Assembly: GCF_000277125.1 (NCBI RefSeq)
Contig: NC_016946.1
Span: 2,356,001-2,420,000, forward strand
Source: Mycobacterium intracellulare ATCC 13950
GTDB lineage: Bacteria > Actinomycetota > Actinomycetes > Mycobacteriales > Mycobacteriaceae
Direction of reading: 5' to 3'
Length of the DNA stretch: 64,000 bases
How positions within the stretch are numbered: the first letter of the stretch is position 1; the number at the start of each line of letters is the position of its first letter. Below the pieces are notes generated by a model, which worked only from the letters and a program-made list of their open reading frames with translations, did not search any database and was not told the origin of the DNA. The position numbers were made by a program, and so were the translations under genes. Below, piece after piece: positions 57,911 to 64,000 of this stretch.

Positions 57911-57947
57911 CCGCCCGCCCGCCCGCCCGCCCGCCCGCCCGCCCGCG
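57911..57947. repeat. GCCC tetranucleotide tract (eight units)
   Basis: Eight uninterrupted GCCC units (57913-57944) with partial units on both sides, between the two divergent MerR-type promoters. A pure tetranucleotide tract is prone to slippage and is rare in mycobacteria. Confidence 0.9.
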
Positions 57948-58102
57948 TTGCGGGCCGTCGGCTTTCGTTCAACCGCACTGCAATTGCGTACGAGTTTGTG
58001 TGTCAACGTCTTTCGGTACGGCGCACGCGCACGAGCGAGGGGTCCAGCTAGGACCCGCGTGAGCTTGATAAATCCAGCCTCGGCGCCGGGGCGTCCTTAC
58101 CC

Positions 58103-58133
58103 TTGACCTTGCCCTAGGGACAACCCTTACCTT
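58103..58133 (+). promoter_or_regulatory. MerR-type promoter of the DUF1490-ctpV-DUF5134 operon
   Basis: TTGACC (58103-58108), 19 bp, TACCTT (58128-58133), with an imperfect dyad CTTGCCCTAGGGACAAC in the spacer. It lies 83 bp before the DUF1490 start. The layout is identical to the two minus-strand copies. Confidence 0.78.
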
Positions 58134-58215
58134 GGGGTTGCCCGTCAGCTGACGCGACCCGCGCCGCCGAGGCGTGAGCCATGCCGGGGCAACGATTGCG
58201 AAGGGAGCGTGCGAG

Positions 58216-58527
58216 ATGGCATTGCATGGGTTTTTGGTGAAGGCGGCGCCCCACGTGTTGACCTTCGCCGCGTATGAGGCGCTACACCGAGTGGTGGCGA
58301 AGGCTCCGTGGCGGGAGGCAACGGTTTCCGCAATGGCCTGTGGTGTTCGCGGCGTGCGCACGGCTGAGGAGAAGGCCGAGCGGGCTCGATTGACGGCCGC
58401 CGACATGTTCGCCGAGGCGATAGAGCGCAGCGGGGAGAAAGCTCCGCTGTCAGCGGTGGCGGACGAGGAAGTTGCGCCCCAGCCGCGGCGGACTCGGAAG
58501 ACTAGGACCACTGATGCTGACAATTGA
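58216..58527 (+). CDS. DUF1490 protein (Rv0968-like)
   Basis: A 103-aa protein. It begins [27 protein letters not shown], has a conserved hydrophobic N-terminal half and a charged Ala/Glu-rich C-terminal half ending in a basic tail. DUF1490 proteins regularly precede CtpV/CtpC-type metal ATPases in mycobacteria and may help them at the membrane. ATG 58216 has GGGAG at 8 bp; an upstream GTG at 58174 lacks this. It overlaps the ctpV start by 14 bp. Confidence 0.88.
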   Translation: MALHGFLVKAAPHVLTFAAYEALHRVVAKAPWREATVSAMACGVRGVRTAEEKAERARLTAADMFAEAIERSGEKAPLSAVADEEVAPQPRRTRKTRTTDADN

Positions 58528-60904
58528 TGCTCAGCGAGATGTGGGCCCGACCGTTGCGTCCGACGCGGCAGGACGGATGCGTATACACACCAACGGCTTT
58601 CGTATGGACGAAGGCCGGGCCGTCGCAATCGAGGAGACGGTCGGCAACCTATCTGGTGTACGCACCGTGCGTGTGTATCCGCGCACGGCATCCGTTGTGA
58701 TCCGATATTGGCCCGAGCGATGCGACACCGGCGCCGTCTTGTCGGCGATCACCGAGGTGGAGCGCAGCCCTGCCGCTTCGGAGCCGGCGCCTGTTTCGCG
58801 GTCGGCTGATATCGGCAATGGCGGCATCGTGGGGAAGGTCGTCGGCGGGATCGGGCGGATGCTGCTGGGCCTGCACAGTGACGAGTCAGAAGCTCCGCCG
58901 GAGATCGAGAGGCTACGAGAGGCGCTGAAAGGTATCGGCTATCACCTCGCGCCGGTTACCGAGGGTCAGCCCTCGCCGCGCGAGGAGGCCCAGCGTGGGA
59001 TTCGGGCCTGGTTGCGGCGGGTCTGGTTGGCCTGGCCGCTGGGGCTGCTGGCGTCTGGCTTGACGATGTTCTTCGCCGCGTCCCCGTGGGCGGGGTGGTT
59101 GGCCTTCGCCGCGACGCTGCCCGTCCAATTCATAGCCGGGTGGCCGTTCCTGTTGGGGGCGGCCCAACGGGCGCGGGAGAAAACCGCGAACATGGACACG
59201 CTGATCACACTCGGCACGTTGACCGCGTTCATCTACTCCACCTATCAGCTCCTCGTTGGCGGGCCGCTGTTCTTCGACACCTCGGCGCTGATCATCGCGT
59301 TCGTGGTGCTGGGCCGCTATTTCGAAGCCAAAGCCCACGGCAAGACGCGCGAGGCCATCAGCAAGCTGTTGGAGATGGGCGCCAAAGAAGCCCGGCTGCT
59401 GGTCGACGGCCAGGAGCTCCTTGTGCTGATCGATCAGGTGCAAGTAGGAGACCTGCTGCGGGTGCGGCCGGGGGAGAAGATCCCGGTCGACGGCGAGGTC
59501 GTCGACGGGCGTGCCGGCGTTGATGAGTCGATGCTGACCGGCGAGTCCGTCCCGGTCGAAAAAACGGTGGGCGACCATGTTGCCGGGGCCACCGTCAACA
59601 CCGACGGGCTGCTGACCATCCGCGCTACCACCGTAGGGACCGACACCGCGCTGGCGCAGATCGTGCGACTGGTCGAACAGGCCCAGGGCGGCAAGGCCCC
59701 GGTGCAGCGCTTGGCCGATCGGGTCTCGGCGGTGTTCGTGCCAGCTGTCCTCGGCGTGGCCGTGGCGACGTTTGCGGGCTGGAGGCTGTTCGCCGCCAAC
59801 CCGGTCGCCGGCATGACGGCGGCGGTCGCGGTGCTGATCATCGCGTGCCCGTGTGCGCTGGGCCTGGCCACCCCCACGGCGATCATGGTCGGCACTGGCC
59901 GCGGCGCCGACATGGGGATCCTGGTCAAGGGCGGTGAGGTGCTGGAAGCCTCGAAGAAGATCGACACCGTGGTGTTCGACAAGACCGGCACCCTCACCCA
60001 AGCCCAGATGCGACTCACCGACGTGATTGCCGACAAGCGCCGTCAGCCCAATCTGGTGCTGCGAATTGCCGCCGCGGTCGAATCGGGCTCCGAACACCCC
60101 ATCGGCGCGGCGATCGTCGCCGGGGCACACGAACGGGGGGTGGAGATCCCGGCCGCTACGGCGTTCACCAACCTCGCGGGGCACGGAGTGCGCGCCGAGG
60201 TCGAGGGCCGACCCGTGGTGGTCGGGCGGCGCAAGCTCCTCGATGTGCACGACGTGAAGTTGCCTGAACACCTTGCCGCAGCGGCGACGGAGTTCGAAGA
60301 ACAAGGCCGCACCGCGGTTTTCGTCGGCCGCGACGGCGAAGTTGTGGGTGTGCTCGCCGTGGCCGACACCGTCAAAGACGACGCCGCCGACGTGGTCCAT
60401 CAACTGCACGCCATGGGGCTGCATGTCGCATTGATCACCGGCGACAACACCCGCACGGCGGCCGCGATCGCCAAGCAGGTCGGCATCGAGCAGGTGCTGG
60501 CTGAGGTGTTGCCGCACGACAAGGTCACCGAGGTGCGCCGGCTCCAAGACGAGGGCCGCGTGGTCGCGATGGTCGGCGACGGCGTCAACGACGCGCCCGC
60601 CCTGGTGCAGGCCGATCTGGGCATTGCGATCGGCACCGGCACCGACGTGGCCATCGAGGCATCCGATATCACGCTGATGTCCGGCCGGCTCGACGGCGTC
60701 GTCCATTCGATCGAGCTCTCGAGGCTGACGCTGCGCACGATTTATCAAAACCTCGGCTGGGCGTTCGGCTACAACACCGCCGCAATTCCCCTCGCCGCGC
60801 TCGGCGTGCTAAACCCGATCGTCGCAGGCGCGGCGATGGGATTTTCCTCGGTCAGCGTGGTGACCAACTCGCTGCGACTTCGCCGCTTTGGCCGCGACGC
60901 TTGA
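58514..60904 (+). CDS. ctpV: Copper-exporting P1B-1-type ATPase CtpV
   Basis: A heavy-metal P-type ATPase of 796 aa (775 aa if ATG 58577 is used, as in M. tuberculosis CtpV). The N-terminal HMA-like domain ([29 protein letters not shown]) has no CxxC. Membrane helix 6 has the CPC motif ([15 protein letters not shown]), then DKTGTLT with the phosphorylated Asp, SEHPIG and GDGVNDAP. The last helices hold YNTAAIP and [15 protein letters not shown], the Cu(I) signature. It would pump copper out of the cytoplasm. Translation is coupled to the DUF1490 gene. Confidence 0.93.
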   Translation: MLTIDAQRDVGPTVASDAAGRMRIHTNGFRMDEGRAVAIEETVGNLSGVRTVRVYPRTASVVIRYWPERCDTGAVLSAITEVERSPAASEPAPVSRSADIGNGGIVGKVVGGIGRMLLGLHSDESEAPPEIERLREALKGIGYHLAPVTEGQPSPREEAQRGIRAWLRRVWLAWPLGLLASGLTMFFAASPWAGWLAFAATLPVQFIAGWPFLLGAAQRAREKTANMDTLITLGTLTAFIYSTYQLLVGGPLFFDTSALIIAFVVLGRYFEAKAHGKTREAISKLLEMGAKEARLLVDGQELLVLIDQVQVGDLLRVRPGEKIPVDGEVVDGRAGVDESMLTGESVPVEKTVGDHVAGATVNTDGLLTIRATTVGTDTALAQIVRLVEQAQGGKAPVQRLADRVSAVFVPAVLGVAVATFAGWRLFAANPVAGMTAAVAVLIIACPCALGLATPTAIMVGTGRGADMGILVKGGEVLEASKKIDTVVFDKTGTLTQAQMRLTDVIADKRRQPNLVLRIAAAVESGSEHPIGAAIVAGAHERGVEIPAATAFTNLAGHGVRAEVEGRPVVVGRRKLLDVHDVKLPEHLAAAATEFEEQGRTAVFVGRDGEVVGVLAVADTVKDDAADVVHQLHAMGLHVALITGDNTRTAAAIAKQVGIEQVLAEVLPHDKVTEVRRLQDEGRVVAMVGDGVNDAPALVQADLGIAIGTGTDVAIEASDITLMSGRLDGVVHSIELSRLTLRTIYQNLGWAFGYNTAAIPLAALGVLNPIVAGAAMGFSSVSVVTNSLRLRRFGRDA

Positions 60905-60984
60905 CATGTGGTCTGCAGACTGCGAGTAGCTCAGCGGCCATGACACCCCTTAATCGTGAATCCAGCCAAAGGAGACGACCAACG

Positions 60985-61035
60985 GTGCCGGTGCAGCGGA
61001 GAGGAGTCCCGAGCATGCGATGTAGCGGAACTTGA
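60985..61035 (+). CDS. Possible 16-codon leader peptide coupled to the DUF5134 gene
   Basis: GTG 60985 follows AAAGGAG and opens a 16-codon frame (ends RCSGT) whose TGA overlaps the TTG start of the next gene (TTGA). It may exist only to bring ribosomes to a weak start. No similarity can be judged at this length. Confidence 0.25.
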   Translation: MPVQRRGVPSMRCSGT

Positions 61036-61670
61036 TTGGCGACCTCGCGCTGCGGTGGACGGTTAGCGTCCTCTTCGGCGCCAGCTTTGCGGGACACCTG
61101 TACGGCCTTGTCGCGCAACGTGAACGATGGATATGCACAGTCGAACGCCTGCTGCACATAGTGATGTGCGCGGGAATGGTTGCGATGGCCTGGCCGGTCG
61201 GAATGGAACTCCCCACACTCGGGCCGATGGCCTTCTTCCTCGCGGCGGCCGTCTGGTTCGTGCTGGTGGCTGCCCACGTGTTCTCCGGCGACGATGGCCG
61301 ACTGACCAACGGCTACCACGCCAACATGATGGCGGCGGTAGCTTGGCTGTACGCGGTAATGCGCGGCGGCCCGCTGGGCGGGCGCGATTACTCACCCGAC
61401 CACACAATGCCCAGCTCGCCCGGAATGAAGATGCCGGGTATGGACATATCGGTACCCCACACAGCCGAACCCTGGTGGATCACTAGCCTCAACTGGATCG
61501 CGGCGGTCGGATTCGCAAGTGCCGCAGTGTATTGGCTGTATCACTATTTCGCCCAGCGGAAAGCGAACCCTGCGCAGCACACCACGCGCCTCGGGGACTG
61601 GGGAACGCTATGCCAGGCATTCATGGCCTCCGGCATGGCCATCATGTTCGGCGTGATGCTGGAGGTATGA
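61032..61670 (+). CDS. DUF5134 membrane protein (Rv0970-like)
   Basis: A 212-aa membrane protein with about six helices. It starts (M)IGDLALRWTVSVLF, parallel to Rv0970, the gene after ctpV in M. tuberculosis. The central outside loop is Met/His-rich (HTMPSSPGMKMPGMDI), a likely copper-binding segment. The start TTG 61032 has a weak ribosome site of its own. It lies 127 bp after ctpV and probably belongs to the same operon, aiding copper handling in the membrane. Confidence 0.88.
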   Translation: MIGDLALRWTVSVLFGASFAGHLYGLVAQRERWICTVERLLHIVMCAGMVAMAWPVGMELPTLGPMAFFLAAAVWFVLVAAHVFSGDDGRLTNGYHANMMAAVAWLYAVMRGGPLGGRDYSPDHTMPSSPGMKMPGMDISVPHTAEPWWITSLNWIAAVGFASAAVYWLYHYFAQRKANPAQHTTRLGDWGTLCQAFMASGMAIMFGVMLEV

Positions 61671-62409
61671 CCCGCCGCAGCTCGGCGCACCAACGATGCT
61701 GCAGGCCCCTGCGTGGTGTGTTGCAGGCGTTGGGCGCCGGTTTTGGCCCTACGTGCTGCCGTGGCGTTCACCTCGTCACAGTCAGTCGCTGGTAGTTAAC
61801 CCATTCCTGCGATGGCCCGGGATCGGTGTAGCCGTGGTCGTTGACTCGCCGACCCCGAAGCGCTCTGGCGCAAAGGCCACTCGTAAGCCGTTGCCGGACG
61901 AAGATCAGAAAAACAACCAGATTCGTTCCGTTACTACGGAGACGCCGACAATCTCAACAGCACGATCAAGCAGGTGCTGTTCGGGCGCTCTGCTGGTGGA
62001 GTGCACGTATTCCAAACGTGCGCTCTTCGTGTGAAACCGCTGGGGAAACAGGCACTGATGCACGGCGGAGCATCGGTTCTGCCAAGCACCGCCTGGGTGC
62101 GACGCGTGGTGCCGACGATCCTTCCGCACCGGATCACTGAGTTTCCTCCGGTCCTTGGCCTCAGCCTCGGGTGTTTTGCGTGAACCTTGGCCTCGATCGG
62201 GGCTAAGGAGGCAGCGCGGTGTCATCTGTAGCGCGCTGCCGGGGTGTATACGATTGTGCCCCACGGTTACTGCCGCAGCTGCTCGGGCTCGGGAACCTCA
62301 GCAAGCAGTACCAAGCTCGGCCAACGAACTCGGCAATCACAGTTGATTGCAAACGGCCTACCGATGACCGTCGTGCATTTCTCAGCAGACAGTAACCGGG
62401 CGGCACGCG
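61671..62409. other. Gene-poor stretch, possibly decayed sequence
   Basis: No intact gene is supported. Frames are short and conflict. One plus-strand segment (about 61908-62030) reads DSFRYYGDADNLNSTIKQVLF and has protein-like composition, perhaps a transposase remnant, but I could not place it in a family. No terminator with a T-run was seen. Confidence 0.4.
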
Positions 62410-62598
62410 CTATCGTCGGCGCCGGTTCGATCGTTCTCGGTCTCGTCGACGTTGGATGATGCGGATGATGATGAATGTCAGCACCGTGATTGTGGCGATC
62501 GTGGCGAGGATTGTTGTGCCGATGATTTGCTGGGCGTGGCTGTAATGGGGTAGGTAACCAGGTTCTGCGGCCAACCATAGACGCAGTGGTGTGCTCAT
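62410..62598 (-). CDS. Small single-pass membrane protein
   Basis: A 62-aa protein with a short outside N-terminus (MSTPLRLWLAAEPGYLPHY), one clear membrane helix (IIGTTILATIATITVLTFIIIRII) and an Arg-rich cytoplasmic tail (QRRRDRERSNRRRR). This is the positive-inside pattern of a genuine small membrane protein. It lies 34 bp downstream of the Nramp gene on the same strand and may be co-transcribed. Function unknown. Confidence 0.65.
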   Translation of the reverse strand: MSTPLRLWLAAEPGYLPHYSHAQQIIGTTILATIATITVLTFIIIRIIQRRRDRERSNRRRR

Positions 62599-62632
62599 GG
62601 CGATGGCCGTCGACGCCGGTGTGGGCGCATGC

Positions 62633-64000
62633 TTATCGGCCGCCGAGTTGGACGGCTTTGACGATCAGCAGGACGACGCCGATGACGAGATAGCCACGCA
62701 GCGCGATCATGCCTAGACGAGTGCCAGGTGACCAGGTGATCGGCTCTAGCAACGTTAGGGGTGGCATTCGCCAAGTGTTGCGGTCCATTGCGCTTAACTT
62801 GGTTGGTGCGGCCGGCGACGCGGGTTGGCGGCGGCCCATCCAGCGCAACGTTGGGGCCGCCGCAGCGGCGAGTACCACTAAAGCCAGGGCCAGGTAGCCG
62901 GCGACCGCGACGACGTTGAGGTCGGGAAACAATGTGGTGGCCATGAGGATTCCCGACAGCAACAGCAGGGTGCCCACGATCAGCCCGGCGACCCAGTTAA
63001 GCCAGGGGCGATTGACCCACGGCCCCAATACTTGCCGGTCATTACATAGCAGTAGGAGAAATACGCTGGCGCTGGGCAATAACAAGCCGGCGAGCGCCTG
63101 CACCGCGGTGGTGATCAATCCGAGTGGGGCGCCGGGGATCAGCACGATCGCTGCGGCCAACGCCACCATCGCGGTGTAGGACAGGTAGAACTGTTTGGCG
63201 TCGGCGAACCCGCGGTGCAACGAGTGCTTCAGGCCGAATACGTCGCCGAAGGCGTAGCTGGTGGCCAAGGTCACTGCGGCCGCGCCCAAAATCGAGGCGT
63301 CCATCAGGACGACCGCAAACAACCAACCGATTGCCGGACTGTCTCGACCGAGCAAGCCCGCGATGGCACCGGCGTCGGTGAAACCACCGGCGGTGTTGGT
63401 GGAGCGTGCCGCCCAATCACCGGTCATCACCAGCGCCGCGGCGCCGATCACCACGACGAGGGCTCCGAGTACCGTGTCGGCGCGTTCGTAGCCCATGAAC
63501 CGGGGGGTGATGCGTTTGTCGACGACGTTAGACTGCTGAAAAAACAGCTGCCAGGGTGCCACGGTGGTGCCGACGATGGCGATGATGAGCAGCACCGCAT
63601 CCGAGGTCACGCCCCCCGAAATGGTCGGCACTACAAAGGACTTCGCCGCGTGTGCCCACTGCGGCCGCGCCATCAACAGCATCGGGATCTGCAACAGGGT
63701 AACGGCAATGAAGACGAACATCGCCCGTTCCCAGCGCCGGAAACTCCCGGTTGCCATGATCGCGATCAAGGCCACTGCCGAGATAGGCACCACAACGTAT
63801 TTGGAGACGCCGATGTAGCCGGCGGCAAGGCTGATGCCGATGAACTCGGTGACGATCGTCAAGAAGTTGAGCAGAAACAGGTCGCCGACGGAAAACCAGC
63901 CCCAGCCGCGGCCAAAACGCTCGTTGATCAACCGGGCATGCCCCACCCCGGTCACCGCGCCCAGTCGCACCACCATTTCCTGGTTAACGATGAGCACCGG
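62633..64000 (-). CDS. Nramp-family divalent metal transporter (5' end outside the window)
   Basis: About 455 residues are visible, with ten or more hydrophobic helices; the N-terminus with the usual DPGN of helix 1 lies beyond 64000. The sequence shows EFIGISLAAGYIG (helix 3 region) and IIAIVGTTVAPWQLFFQQSNVVDK, the helix 6 region. In classical Nramp proteins that site reads MPH, with a metal-binding Met; here it is APW. It may therefore carry a different ion from Mn/Fe, perhaps Mg. It is next to the metal island. Confidence 0.87.
   Translation of the reverse strand, partial: PVLIVNQEMVVRLGAVTGVGHARLINERFGRGWGWFSVGDLFLLNFLTIVTEFIGISLAAGYIGVSKYVVVPISAVALIAIMATGSFRRWERAMFVFIAVTLLQIPMLLMARPQWAHAAKSFVVPTISGGVTSDAVLLIIAIVGTTVAPWQLFFQQSNVVDKRITPRFMGYERADTVLGALVVVIGAAALVMTGDWAARSTNTAGGFTDAGAIAGLLGRDSPAIGWLFAVVLMDASILGAAAVTLATSYAFGDVFGLKHSLHRGFADAKQFYLSYTAMVALAAAIVLIPGAPLGLITTAVQALAGLLLPSASVFLLLLCNDRQVLGPWVNRPWLNWVAGLIVGTLLLLSGILMATTLFPDLNVVAVAGYLALALVVLAAAAAPTLRWMGRRQPASPAAPTKLSAMDRNTWRMPPLTLLEPITWSPGTRLGMIALRGYLVIGVVLLIVKAVQLGGR

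Noticed and set aside
61908..62183. Transposase gene in the gene-poor stretch
   Set aside because: A protein-like segment exists but is short, lacks a start and could not be assigned to a family with confidence.

Overview
The window is high-GC actinobacterial DNA. Gene content, gene order and many protein sequences match the Mycobacterium chromosome around H37Rv Rv2196-Rv2143, read here in the opposite orientation. Several loci differ from M. tuberculosis: there is no PE_PGRS/IS block between pbpB and murE, and a separate metal/accessory tail follows the conserved part. A slow-growing non-tuberculous species, for example of the M. avium complex type, is the best inference. The names used below rest on remembered family sequences, not on a search.

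Layout. 43-4470 (minus): the respiratory operon ctaE-qcrC-qcrA-qcrB. 4610-11251: trpD, a DnaQ/UvrC-like nuclease, a small CxxC protein, the RipC peptidoglycan hydrolase, a HExxH metallopeptidase-like protein and the mannosyltransferase PimB'. 11264-28534: lipid and envelope genes (fadD15, two SRPBCC proteins, an ArsA-like ATPase, a PlsC-type acyltransferase, two GT-C mannosyltransferases, idsA2, lppM), aroG, the kinase pknL beside its known substrate-type DNA-binding protein, RNase AS, and a non-canonical MTHFR. 28973-52096: the division and cell-wall (dcw) cluster mraZ-rsmH-ftsL-like-pbpB / murE-murF-mraY-murD-ftsW-murG-murC-ftsQ / ftsZ-yfiH-yggS-sepF-yggT-wag31. Most of its genes overlap by 1 or 4 bp, implying translational coupling. 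A divergent FAD-monooxygenase/TetR pair interrupts it between pbpB and murE.

53206-64000 is accessory. It holds a two-gene module (excisionase-type HTH plus nucleotidyltransferase-like protein) with a dyad over its promoter and toxin-antitoxin architecture, then a frameshifted IS110-family remnant, a strong intrinsic terminator and a perfect 30-bp palindrome. Next comes a metal-resistance island: a MerR-family regulator, a secreted proline/glycine-rich DUF732 protein, and a DUF1490-ctpV-DUF5134 operon. The last genes are a small membrane protein and an Nramp-family transporter cut by the window end.

The most interesting signal is in this island. Three copies of a MerR-type promoter (TTGACC, exactly 19 bp, TACCGT or TACCTT, with a dyad in the spacer) lie in front of merR, the DUF732 gene and the ctpV operon. 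This predicts a three-unit regulon controlled by a MerR protein, where M. tuberculosis uses CsoR for the equivalent ctpV operon.
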